Shown here piece after piece: positions 41,555 through 49,092 of a stretch of DNA of 64,000 nt; positions within the stretch are counted from its first letter, which is position 1, and each line of letters opens with the position of its first letter. The notes beneath the pieces are model-generated. The model was not told the origin of the DNA, made no database searches, and saw only the letters and a list, made by a program, of their open reading frames with translations. The stretch lies in NCBI RefSeq assembly GCF_947631165.1, contig NZ_CANRKH010000003.1, forward strand, positions 62,001 through 126,000, given 5' to 3'. The translations under genes and the position numbers were made by a program. The DNA is from an uncultured Dysosmobacter sp. Lineage in GTDB: Bacteria; Bacillota; Clostridia; Oscillospirales; Oscillospiraceae.

Positions 41555-41669
41555 CGGCGGGCCGCCCACTTCTAAGGGCGAATCCCGCCGCCTCCCGCCC
41601 CGTCTGGCGACGTTTTGGGCGGGGACGTGAATTTATATTACCGGGGCCGCCCCGCCCTCCACGGGGCTG
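41555..41669. repeat. Flanking repeat, copy 2 (right of toxin-antitoxin locus)
   Basis: Imperfect direct copy of 41036-41150 (roughly three quarters identical by eye), ending just short of the endolysin gene. Together with copy 1 it suggests insertion or duplication of the region carrying the Fst-like locus. Confidence 0.65.
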
Positions 41670-41694
41670 TCAGCGCCTCCTACGGGGTCCGCCG

Positions 41695-43152
41695 TTATAC
41701 CCTGGTGCAGTAGTCCAGACTTACCCAGCCAGCCCCGGATTTCAGTTTGCCCCATCCGGTGGAAGAGCCGGTACCCGGAGATTCCTCAACGATGGTATAA
41801 ATACCGGGAGAAATGAAGCCCCTGCTGGCGTATCCCTTACCGGGGCCGCTCCGGATATAGAGGTCGCGGATACTGATTCTGACCGTGTACGGACTGAACG
41901 CAGCGACAGGGTAAATTGCCTTGCCGTTTTCGTCGAACACCGAATAGCCGGGGTGGGCATCCGCAGACCGTTTGGCGTTGTCCAGGAGGGTGTACGCCCC
42001 GATCTGGGAGCCGGCGTCGGCCCAGGTCTTTCTAACCCGGTACAGGGTATCCTTACCGGCGGGGGTGCTGCCGCCGGAGGCCCCCAGCCGCTTGTTGACC
42101 TCTGCAGCGATAGCGCCGTGCCGCTCATACAGATAGGTGCCGGGGCAGCTCTTGTTGGCATAGTCCCGATGAACGGTCATGTTACACCCATTCAGGTGCT
42201 TCATGCGCTCGTTTTTGTTCGTGGACCACACCAGTTTCTTGATCCCGTTTCGGCGGCAGATGTCGGTGACAAGGTTCAGCAGGGCGGCATACGCTTTGTC
42301 GGTGACGGCGTAGGGCTCTACCGTGTCGCTGGCTACCTCGATGGTGACAGCCCGGTTGTCGTTCTCACTGCTGGAGGTACACCAGGAGCGGTCCTTCTCT
42401 TCCGTACACAGGCCGATGTCGCCATCCTTGCCGACAACGTAATTACACGATGCCTGCCTGCTGGTTGGCAGGAATACCTCGCACCCACGTTTGGCCGTCA
42501 CCTGGCCGACAAAGCAGTGGATGGTGATGGTGTCCAGCGCGTGGTTGCGGGGACTGCTCCTGTTGGGCGAAAGCATGGTGACAGTCACCAGAGGACTGTT
42601 GGTATAGCTCGGCATTTTGTTCGCACTTCCTTCCTGTTTCTTTGCGTACTTATCGTAGATGGCCTGTCCGAAGCCGGCCCGCTTGGCTTTGGCGGTTTCA
42701 CCCTGATCCGCAGGGCGCTCATAGTTGAGCAGAACGGCATCCGACGCGGCCTTTACGGTATCAGTGGTTTTCAAGAGATCCAGGAGTCCCTTGTACCCGG
42801 CCAGGCTCTCCAGCAGGTAGTCGAGCTGCATTTCCAGATCACCAACAGAACGGCCGGCGGATTTTGCGTAGGCAAGGAGGGCCTGCTTCAAACTCCAAAA
42901 AGTCCACTGACACAGGCCGTATCCGGCGCCGTCGTGAATGAAATTCGTGTAGGAGCCGTTGTCTACCGCCGCCGTGTAGGTGGCGTCGGTGTACCCCAGC
43001 TTCTTTTCGTAGGTGTTCTGAAGGTTGGTGGAGGAAAAGCCGCTCTCCGCCTGGATGTTCCCCATCAGGCCAGCAGCCCCGCAGGGGGATAACCCCTTGG
43101 CAATCAGGTAGTTCCAGATTTTTTGTTCATTCGTAGTTCCCGTGAGTGGCAT
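41695..43152 (-). CDS. Phage endolysin: tail-lysozyme domain, amidase domain, SH3/SPOR-like C-terminus
   Basis: The 485-aa protein has an N-terminal phage-tail-lysozyme domain (about 1-165; AAGLMGNIQAESGFSS and GAGYGLCQWTFW). A zinc amidase_2 domain follows (about 190-345) with histidine ligands in TITIHCFVG and MTVHRDYANKSCPG. The C-terminus (about 365-485) is a SPOR/SH3-like wall-binding region. It should cut both glycan and the peptide-sugar bond. It is the last gene of the late operon, behind two or three small membrane proteins that form the lysis cassette. Confidence 0.88.
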   Translation of the reverse strand: MPLTGTTNEQKIWNYLIAKGLSPCGAAGLMGNIQAESGFSSTNLQNTYEKKLGYTDATYTAAVDNGSYTNFIHDGAGYGLCQWTFWSLKQALLAYAKSAGRSVGDLEMQLDYLLESLAGYKGLLDLLKTTDTVKAASDAVLLNYERPADQGETAKAKRAGFGQAIYDKYAKKQEGSANKMPSYTNSPLVTVTMLSPNRSSPRNHALDTITIHCFVGQVTAKRGCEVFLPTSRQASCNYVVGKDGDIGLCTEEKDRSWCTSSSENDNRAVTIEVASDTVEPYAVTDKAYAALLNLVTDICRRNGIKKLVWSTNKNERMKHLNGCNMTVHRDYANKSCPGTYLYERHGAIAAEVNKRLGASGGSTPAGKDTLYRVRKTWADAGSQIGAYTLLDNAKRSADAHPGYSVFDENGKAIYPVAAFSPYTVRISIRDLYIRSGPGKGYASRGFISPGIYTIVEESPGTGSSTGWGKLKSGAGWVSLDYCTRV

Positions 43153-43166
43153 TTCTGCCCTCCTTC

Positions 43167-43568
43167 CTATCCAACGCCGCCGGGATCATCCTCCCCGGTC
43201 AGCTTTTGCTTGTACGGGTTTCCCTCGGTATCCACCCCATACTTGTTCCTGCTGTTTTTCAATCCGAACTGATAGAGGCAGTACGACAAAACGCCGCCGA
43301 CCACGATTTGCAGGCTCGTGGTGGCGACGCTGGCATCCGGATAAAAGCCCCTAAATACTGCTACCCAATAGGCTACAATGGACCCCCCACCTAGAAGGAC
43401 GCAGATAACGGCTAAAACCGTCGATTTCTCAATGTGGCGGCTCTTCCTCTTTGCCTTTTTACTGCGATTACCGTTCCAGGAAGCACTCTTTTCACCCACA
43501 TGGTAGCCAAGTCCGAGGCAAACTATCATGCAGACGGTGAAAAGCAGTGCTACTTCAGGCCCGTTCAT
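43167..43568 (-). CDS. Small membrane protein of the lysis cassette
   Basis: The 133-aa protein has a helix at residues 5-23, a lysine/arginine-rich loop, and two more hydrophobic segments (about 50-75 and 83-98). Size, topology and position before the endolysin suggest a holin or holin-associated protein, but I cannot match a named family. It overlaps the upstream gene. Confidence 0.6.
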   Translation of the reverse strand: MNGPEVALLFTVCMIVCLGLGYHVGEKSASWNGNRSKKAKRKSRHIEKSTVLAVICVLLGGGSIVAYWVAVFRGFYPDASVATTSLQIVVGGVLSYCLYQFGLKNSRNKYGVDTEGNPYKQKLTGEDDPGGVG

Positions 43569-43872
43569 TGGTATTGGTTTCCGCCACGGTCAACACCGCT
43601 TTATTATTGAGCCCGAGCCGGGAGATAACTTCTTTTGTCACGGCCTCACCCAATTCCTCTGCATCTACAGGGCTGGTATCCGAAGGAGTGGGCGTAGGAT
43701 CAGTCCCCTTCTGCGACTGCGTTCCGAAATAGAAGGAAATGATTACCGTGTAAACCAGCATAAAATTCTGGTCCAGATGGCCCTTGATGCTCATAGCGGC
43801 GAACACAAGGGTCAGAACGATAGTGACGATGGATTTGACCGACACCAGGCGATTGACGATCTTTTCTTTCAT
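43555..43872 (-). CDS. Phage holin (putative)
   Basis: The 105-aa protein has a basic N-terminus and two hydrophobic segments (about 14-30 and 37-52, with FYFGTQSQKG after the second). An acidic helical tail follows. FYFGTQSQ-type sequence after the last helix is common in small phage holins. It would form the membrane lesion that lets the endolysin reach the wall. Confidence 0.65.
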   Translation of the reverse strand: MKEKIVNRLVSVKSIVTIVLTLVFAAMSIKGHLDQNFMLVYTVIISFYFGTQSQKGTDPTPTPSDTSPVDAEELGEAVTKEVISRLGLNNKAVLTVAETNTNERA

Positions 43873-43884
43873 GGGGAATCCTCC

Positions 43885-44193
43885 TTAATTCAAATGGTCT
43901 GCGGCCTGTTCATTGAGAAAGGCCAGATACTTCTTTCGGGCTTCTTCATAGGCCGTGATAGCATCCTCTACCTCGCCGTTGGCGTGGCCGCGCTTCATGG
44001 CCATAGCCACAGCATAGGACATCTTTGCGGTGGCCATTTGCATTTCCAGCGACAGCAGACTTTCTTTCTTCCGGGCGGCGGCCTGCTCCTTAAGCTCTTC
44101 CTCCCGCTTTTTCTGCTTCGCGTTAAAGAACATCATAACGAGGCTCACGCACAGCGAAGGGAGGGCTGCGACAAAAAGGGTTTCAAGGGTCAT
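43885..44193 (-). CDS. Small membrane/coiled-coil phage protein
   Basis: The 102-aa protein has one N-terminal membrane helix (LFVAALPSLCVSLVMMFF) and a charged coiled coil (KQKKREEELKEQAAARKKES). It starts at 44193 and precedes the holin-like gene. It may be a spanin-like or holin-regulating protein. The name is uncertain. Confidence 0.6.
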   Translation of the reverse strand: MTLETLFVAALPSLCVSLVMMFFNAKQKKREEELKEQAAARKKESLLSLEMQMATAKMSYAVAMAMKRGHANGEVEDAITAYEEARKKYLAFLNEQAADHLN

Positions 44194-44317
44194 GTTTCTT
44201 CACCTGCCAAATAAAAATAGGGAGGCCGGCGCCCCGGACTCCCTTTTCCGAAATATTGATCCTGCCCGGTGCCGCCGGGCTTATCTCTTGCCTTCCACAT
44301 ACGCATACCTCCCGCAT

Positions 44318-44353
44318 AAAAAAGGGAACGGTGGACGCTTATCCATCGTTCCC
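44318..44353 (-). terminator. Terminator overlapping the end of the reverse transcriptase gene
   Basis: GGGAACGATGGA and TCCACCGTTCCC pair (one mismatch) on the minus strand, followed by six T residues. The RT stop codon lies inside the hairpin. It would end the DGR transcript before the lysis genes. Confidence 0.8.
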
Positions 44354-45517
44354 ATTATTTTTATCGCTGTTTCGCCGGAGGACAAACCAGCCCTCCGTCC
44401 ACTCGGTATCACTGTATTCCCCAAAGATGGCCTTGCGCAGCTGGTAGCTGTCGCAGTGGGACAGGAGGCCAAGATAGGAATTGACCGTCATTTGCGCCCG
44501 CTCCAGCGTAATCTCCCCGTCCGCATACAGCTGTTGGATCTTCTTCAGCCGCTTTTTCATCCGCAGGGCGGTGGACTTCTTCAACCTTATGTGGTCCGGG
44601 AACACCCGGTACTGGCAGAAGTCTATCCCCTGGTTTATGGGCTGGATGAAGGATTTTTTGGGGTTCAGCTCCAGCTTCAGCCGGTCCTCCATGAACTCTT
44701 CAATCCGTTGGCGCCACTCTACAAGCTGATCTTTGCTGTCGGACAGGATCACGATATCATCCATGTACCGGACGTAGTAGTGGATGCGCAGCGTCCGCTT
44801 GGCAAAGTGGTCTACCTCGTTTTGGTTCACGTTCGCCAGCATCTGATTAAGCAGGCTCCCGACCGCCAGCCCCTTGTCCTCCAGCATTTCCTCCGGGGAC
44901 ACGTCCCCCACGCCTTTTCCCGGAGGAAAGCCGAATTTCTCCCCGGGGGCGTTGACGAACAGATCCATAAGCCACATAAGCCACGGGTCATATCCGCACT
45001 TCCGGCCTACTAAATCAAGGGACACTTGGTGATCTATCCTGTAAAAATATTTGCTGGTGTCCAGCTTTTCCAGATAAAAGCGCCGGCGGAGGCGGCCATT
45101 TTCATCCCGCCCCGCGCTTTTCTCTGCCCGCCCGGCCTGCTGCATGAAGTAGAATAGCCGCTGGGCCGCCGCGTCGGAGCCGCGGCCCTTGATGCAGGCG
45201 TAGGAATCCTCAATGTAACTTCGGACAAAACCAGGGTTGATGATCTGATACACGGCCCATTGTACCACGCGGTGGATAAAGGCCTGCCACATGATAAGCC
45301 TCTCCACCGGATCATGAATAACGCGCCTGAAATATCGTCCTGGCACATAGGTTTGGTCGATTAACCCTTCCTGTATCCAGTGGAGGTAATCTTCCAGATT
45401 AGCGGAAAACTCCAGCACTTCATCCCGAAAGCGTTTGTTTCTCCGGGCGTGAAGGTAGGCCTTATACAGATTGTCGTAATCCGTGACCTGCTCCTTGATG
45501 TGCTTGATGGTTTTCAT
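44339..45517 (-). CDS. Diversity-generating retroelement reverse transcriptase
   Basis: The 392-aa protein has the retroelement RT core. VGSLLNQ (residues 219-225) is the DGR form of motif 4, where retroviral and group II enzymes have QGxxxSP. The catalytic YMDD is at 251-254 (YYVRYMDDIVILSD), and a thumb region (about 300-360) follows. There is no maturase or nuclease domain. The enzyme copies the template repeat RNA with adenine-specific errors, and the cDNA replaces the variable repeat of the target gene. The ATG follows GGAG by six bases. Avd, two templates and a target lie directly upstream. Confidence 0.95.
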   Translation of the reverse strand: MKTIKHIKEQVTDYDNLYKAYLHARRNKRFRDEVLEFSANLEDYLHWIQEGLIDQTYVPGRYFRRVIHDPVERLIMWQAFIHRVVQWAVYQIINPGFVRSYIEDSYACIKGRGSDAAAQRLFYFMQQAGRAEKSAGRDENGRLRRRFYLEKLDTSKYFYRIDHQVSLDLVGRKCGYDPWLMWLMDLFVNAPGEKFGFPPGKGVGDVSPEEMLEDKGLAVGSLLNQMLANVNQNEVDHFAKRTLRIHYYVRYMDDIVILSDSKDQLVEWRQRIEEFMEDRLKLELNPKKSFIQPINQGIDFCQYRVFPDHIRLKKSTALRMKKRLKKIQQLYADGEITLERAQMTVNSYLGLLSHCDSYQLRKAIFGEYSDTEWTEGWFVLRRNSDKNNGNDG

Positions 45518-45697
45518 GTCCGACTCCGTAAAAAAGTTCGTGTGTCACGGCTCTCGCCCGGCCTGCGCCGGACTACTGGCGGCTTCCACGAGGTTTTTGT
45601 TTTTTGCCGCTGGAATGGTCTGCATGGGGGACAGCCCCCTTTATCCCCTCCGCACTGAAACAAAGCCCTTGAGCTTTGAGTATCTGGCCGCGAGGGT
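45518..45697 (-). ncRNA. Spacer of template cassette A (DGR RNA 3' region)
   Basis: The 180 bases between template A and the RT start have no gene. In DGR RNAs this spacer is structured and helps prime cDNA. Blocks such as CCCCTTTATCCCCTC and CAAAGCCCTTGAGCT recur in the region at about 45840-46000 beside template B, so the whole cassette is duplicated. Confidence 0.7.
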
Positions 45698-45812
45698 AAA
45701 GCGGCGCGGAAACCGACATTCTGATTGGAGATCAGCCGGGTGTTGTTCAAATTGAGCGCGAACACACCAGCGCGAGAAGTTTCATTCCAATTGCCGCCGC
45801 GCAAAGGCAGCC
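45698..45812 (-). repeat. Template repeat A (TR-A)
   Basis: The 115-bp sequence aligns without gaps to the variable repeat at 46835-46949. There are nine differences. In every one the template has T on the plus strand (A on the coding strand): AAT to CAT, AAT to TAT, GAA to GAT, AAC to GAC, AAC to CAC, ATC to CTC, AAT to ACT and AAT to TCT (two changes). About 20 adenines are available in the template. This marks it as the template used to diversify the target. Confidence 0.95.
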
Positions 45813-45839
45813 CAGGGCCGCCCCCAGTTTGCCGGGAGA

Positions 45840-46112
45840 TTCATGTGTGACGGTGCTCACCCGGTTTCCCGGATTACTCACGGCCTCCATGAAGATTTTG
45901 TTTTTTTGCAGACAGTTCCGTTGGCAGGGAGGCAGGCCCCTTTATCCCCTCTGCTCTGAAACAAAGCCCTTGAGCTCTGAATATCTGGCTGGGAGGGTAG
46001 AGCGGCGCGGAAACCGACATTGGTATTGGAGGCCACCCGGCTGTTGTTCAGATTGAGCGCGAACACACCAGCGCCGGCACCATTATTCCAATTGCCGCCG
46101 CGCAAAGGCAGC
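45840..46112 (-). repeat. Second template cassette with template repeat B (TR-B)
   Basis: TR-B (46001-46112) is homologous to TR-A, and its downstream spacer (about 45840-46000) is homologous to that of TR-A; the cassette period is about 302 bp. TR-B is rich in AAT/AAC codons (N-W-N-N, N-L-N-N, N-T-N). It differs from both TR-A and the variable repeat at G and C positions too. It is therefore not a mutated product of TR-A and is not the parent of the present variable repeat. It may serve another target gene. Confidence 0.85.
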
Positions 46113-46135
46113 TATGGCCTGTCCCCCATAGGTAT

Positions 46136-46663
46136 TTACTTTTTCCCTTTTTCCTTGCGCTGGCATTTGTAGCACAGCGCTCTTCCGAAGTGTTTCATGG
46201 AATATTGGTATGCTTTTTCTGGCATCTCTGCGGAGCAGTCCGCGCAGTACCGCTTTTCAGCGTCTGGGCCGGGGTCCGGCATCTCCTGGGACTTGATCCA
46301 GCCGCCCACCATCTTGCCAACCTCAACTGCCATTCCGGACCACACTTCGTATTTTTTTGGCGGTAGATACTGAAGGTCATACGCGATACGCAGGTAGACC
46401 TTCAGCGAGGCCACTTCCACGTCTAAATCCCGAAGGGTGGTACGCTTGGTGTATTTCTTGTTGGCGGTGATGGTCAGCCGCATAATTTGATCCAGACACC
46501 GTTTGATATCTTGGGCCAAACTGAATTTTTGGGACCGGGGGAATTGTTCCAGTGCAGGATACCCATAAAGGATCATGTCATAAATTCGCTGTTGAATCTG
46601 CAAGTCTTTTTTCTTGATGTCCGTTTCCTGCTGATCCTCTTGAAGCTCCTGGTCCTCGTCCAT
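46136..46663 (-). CDS. avd: DGR accessory variability determinant (Avd) with zinc-ribbon-like tail
   Basis: The 175-aa protein contains the Avd four-helix region (IYDMILYGYPALEQFPRSQK, RLTITANKKYTKRTTLRDLD, YLPPKKYEVWSGMAVEVGK). Avd binds the RT and template RNA. After about residue 125 a tail carries CADC and CYKC (C140, C143, C164, C167), a probable zinc site absent from the shorter Bordetella phage protein. The ATG at 46663 follows AAAGGGGG. It lies between the target gene and the templates, the usual DGR order. Confidence 0.9.
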   Translation of the reverse strand: MDEDQELQEDQQETDIKKKDLQIQQRIYDMILYGYPALEQFPRSQKFSLAQDIKRCLDQIMRLTITANKKYTKRTTLRDLDVEVASLKVYLRIAYDLQYLPPKKYEVWSGMAVEVGKMVGGWIKSQEMPDPGPDAEKRYCADCSAEMPEKAYQYSMKHFGRALCYKCQRKEKGKK

Positions 46664-46749
46664 ATCGTTCCCCCTTTTGTGTCTCAATCTCCGTCGATTG
46701 TATCACAACCGGGCCGGATACGCTACCCCCGATTTTCAAATTTTGCGCG

Positions 46750-46798
46750 ACCCCGCCGGGGCAAAGCCCCGGCGGGGTGAACCGTCGCTACCGCGACG
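46750..46798 (-). promoter_or_regulatory. Hairpins downstream of the variable repeat
   Basis: A perfect 13-bp stem with a three-base loop (46750-46778; ACCCCGCCGGGGC and its complement) and a six-bp stem with a four-base loop (46783-46798; CGTCGC/GCGACG) lie 37-85 bases past the end of the variable repeat. DGR targets often need a hairpin or cruciform just after the repeat for efficient homing. Termination of the target transcript is the other possibility. Confidence 0.6.
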
Positions 46799-46821
46799 AA
46801 AAACAGATTACGAAAAACAGA

Positions 46822-47961
46822 TTACAGATTTACAAAAGCGGCGCGGAAACCGACAGACTGAGTGGAGAGCAGCCGGGTGTGGTCCAAATTGAGCGCGAAC
46901 ACACCAGCGCGAGAAGTATCATACCAATGGCCGCCGCGCAAAGGCAGCCGTTCCCCGTAGTTACGACACCAGAACCAATCACCGTTAAGTGCATCGGCGG
47001 TGGATTCAACGGGGTACACACCGAGGATTTTGGCGATATCAGGAACGGTGGTAATACTCGCGTTTTTCCCAATGGTGCCGAAGGCCCGGTTGTTCGATGC
47101 GTAATAAGGGTTGGTGCTGGAATCGCCGGTATAGAAGGGGTGCTCCCGTTTGGTGTTGAGCTCTACGTCATTGGCATACTGATGATCCGTCGTTTGGGCG
47201 TCCCCTTCGGTGGGGCTGTCGTAATACAGCGTCCCCTCTCCGGTTGCGGGTTCGACCAAAGAACCATCCTCGGCCTTGATAGCTTTCCATGCCTCAGAAG
47301 TGTCGCTCATATCGGGATTGGTGGCCGCGTCGTTATCCTTGACAACCTGAATCTGCCCCTCCTTCACCCGGAGTCCAGACACCCACTCCCACACATTGCC
47401 GCACAGGTCGTAGATACCCGCCGGCGTATGGTCGTGCGCCCAGGTAGCAGGTCCGGAGCCGGTCAGCGTCCGCCCGATACGCTTTACAGCCGAGTCCATA
47501 TAGGTATAGCTGGCGATACCGTGTTCATGCTGGTCTGTAAAATCGCGGCCGAAATTGCAGTTGCCGTGGGGGATGGTGCCATGCTTCTTGCACCAAAAGG
47601 CCAGGGCCATCCACTCCGGATTGCTCATAAGGTGCCATCCCTTACCCTTGGCCTTGCAATAGGAAAGCGCCTGATCGTAAGTGACCAGAGCGCGCGGGTC
47701 ACGGCCGGGGAGGCTGTACGCCCGCTCTCCCACAACGATGTTTTGATACTTGGAGATGTAGACTTCATCAACTTCCTTGCCGTCCACAATGAAGGCCGGG
47801 AATACGTCCGTCTCGGCGCCTTTGTATTCCGGAAATACGTCTTTGATATAGAATTTCGGAACACGCACCATAATAGACGGCATTCCTACATCATCCAGAA
47901 GGACCGTGTTATTGGGGAGGGCCGACTCAACGGCCAATTTCATTGTGTCAAAGTAGTTCAT
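46822..47961 (-). CDS. DGR target: C-type-lectin (formylglycine-generating-enzyme-like) phage adhesin
   Basis: The 379-aa protein has an N-terminal phage-attachment part and a formylglycine-generating-enzyme/C-type-lectin-fold domain (about 100-379) with GIYDLCGNVWEWVSG. The final 38 residues (from PLRGGHW to the GFRAAF end) are encoded by the variable repeat. Eight residues there differ from the template-encoded ones. It follows the tail-fibre genes, so it is probably the receptor-binding tip displayed by the phage. GGAGG precedes the ATG. Diversification would alter host recognition. Confidence 0.92.
   Translation of the reverse strand: MNYFDTMKLAVESALPNNTVLLDDVGMPSIMVRVPKFYIKDVFPEYKGAETDVFPAFIVDGKEVDEVYISKYQNIVVGERAYSLPGRDPRALVTYDQALSYCKAKGKGWHLMSNPEWMALAFWCKKHGTIPHGNCNFGRDFTDQHEHGIASYTYMDSAVKRIGRTLTGSGPATWAHDHTPAGIYDLCGNVWEWVSGLRVKEGQIQVVKDNDAATNPDMSDTSEAWKAIKAEDGSLVEPATGEGTLYYDSPTEGDAQTTDHQYANDVELNTKREHPFYTGDSSTNPYYASNNRAFGTIGKNASITTVPDIAKILGVYPVESTADALNGDWFWCRNYGERLPLRGGHWYDTSRAGVFALNLDHTRLLSTQSVGFRAAFVNL
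46835..46949 (-). repeat. Variable repeat (VR)
   Basis: Aligned to TR-A it has nine substitutions, all at template adenines, and no indels. The GC-rich invariant end (46835-46853, about AAAGCGGCGCGG plus GAAACCGACA) corresponds to the initiation-of-mutagenic-homing region. The gene stop codon comes just after the repeat. Confidence 0.95.
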
Positions 47962-47964
47962 GCC

Positions 47965-48300
47965 TCAGTCCTCCACGCTCCACAGGGTCAGTTTGACCTT
48001 GTCCATGTCCAGGGGGTCAGCCTCCGGAACCTGAACCTCCTGGCCGTCCTCGTCCTGATAGCCGGCGTCTGCCATGTGATAGGTGCGGGGCGGGATGTCG
48101 ATCTGGGCCACATACTTCCCGGCCGCATCGGGGACTCCGTTCACCAGATTGCCGTAGGCATCACGGCAGATGTCCAGGTGGTTGGCATCGTCCCGCTCAT
48201 ACTTGGCGAGGTTACACATAATTTCATCGTCAAAAGTGATCTTGGTCCCGGTGACTTCATAGGGGATTTTCTTGCCCTCGTTTTTGTTAATGATAATCAT
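47965..48300 (-). CDS. Tail-fibre-associated hypothetical protein
   Basis: The 111-aa protein begins MIIINKNEGKKIPYEVTGTKITFDD and is beta-rich with an acidic C-terminus. It overlaps the tail-fibre gene upstream by four bases (ATGA) and lies just before the DGR target. It may link or chaperone the variable adhesin. No family recognised. Confidence 0.6.
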   Translation of the reverse strand: MIIINKNEGKKIPYEVTGTKITFDDEIMCNLAKYERDDANHLDICRDAYGNLVNGVPDAAGKYVAQIDIPPRTYHMADAGYQDEDGQEVQVPEADPLDMDKVKLTLWSVED

Positions 48301-49091
48301 GCCTTCATACCTCCAGACACATAATATTTGATGGTGGCCGAAGTAGCCGACCCATCAATCTTGATCTTAAAACCATTGAGCTGCTTATCGTACACCTCAA
48401 TGGCCTGGACATTCCCCGTGGCTTTGGAAATCTCCGTTACAACGGTGTAGTCCAGGGTTTTACGCTGGGTTTGCAGGTTGACAGTCTCCGGGTCCAGGGG
48501 GAAGGGATAGGGCTGGGTATTGGTAATCGTGACCGTTCCGATTTCCGAAGCGGTATCTTCCTCCAAGGCCGCCAGCTCCTTCCGGATATCCTGGTGCGCG
48601 TCCTCAGCTTCATTGTGCTGCTGCATCTTCTTTTCCAGGAACTCGATATTGACAATTCCCGTTTTATCGACAGTAACAATGAAGCGCCCCACGTTGTTGA
48701 TGTTCAAATGGGTGTAGATATTCAGCATGAAGGTTGGCGCGGTGTTGTCGGGAACGGAGATCGGGTCCCTATCCTGGAGGATAAACAGCAGCTTTTCCTC
48801 TTCGTCCCCGTCCCGCAGCCTGCCAAAAACGCCGATCTGCTCCAGCTTGTAGGATTCCTCGGCATTCCCGATCTGGATGGCAATGGTCCGCCCCTGCTTG
48901 TCCACCACATCGTCGATAACGCTCAGGTCCTGCTTTTTCTGCTGCAAGTCCGTCTGTGCATGCAGCTGGTCCTCCTGCACCGTGCCGGTGCCTCCAGCGG
49001 CCTTTGTGACTTCGACATACCGCCCCGCCATCATCTCGTTCAGCAGTTCATTCCCTGCATCGGTAACGGCGGCTTCCGTAAAATGAGCCAT
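48297..49091 (-). CDS. Phage tail fibre (tail-collar fibre) protein
   Basis: The 264-aa protein has an N-terminal region (AHFTEAAVTDAGNELLNEMMAGRYVEVTKAAGG) like phage tail-collar fibre proteins that attach to the gpI baseplate end. A helical and a beta-rich C-terminal part (TIKYYVSGG) follow. It sits immediately after gpI, as in P2-like phages. It probably anchors the adhesin complex. Confidence 0.78.
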   Translation of the reverse strand: MAHFTEAAVTDAGNELLNEMMAGRYVEVTKAAGGTGTVQEDQLHAQTDLQQKKQDLSVIDDVVDKQGRTIAIQIGNAEESYKLEQIGVFGRLRDGDEEEKLLFILQDRDPISVPDNTAPTFMLNIYTHLNINNVGRFIVTVDKTGIVNIEFLEKKMQQHNEAEDAHQDIRKELAALEEDTASEIGTVTITNTQPYPFPLDPETVNLQTQRKTLDYTVVTEISKATGNVQAIEVYDKQLNGFKIKIDGSATSATIKYYVSGGMKA

Positions 49092-49092
49092 A

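Noticed and set aside
44339-45517. Group II intron or retron reverse transcriptase
   Set aside because: There is no maturase domain or msr/msd-type RNA. The VGSLLNQ motif, Avd and template/variable repeats identify a DGR.
45514-46105. Short minus-strand open frames covering the two template repeats
   Set aside because: They arise because the templates copy coding sequence. They have no ribosome sites and run into the spacer RNA.
46001-46112. Template B considered as a second variable repeat
   Set aside because: It is not at the end of a gene, keeps the asparagine-rich mutable codons, and differs from TR-A at G/C positions, which DGR mutagenesis does not change.
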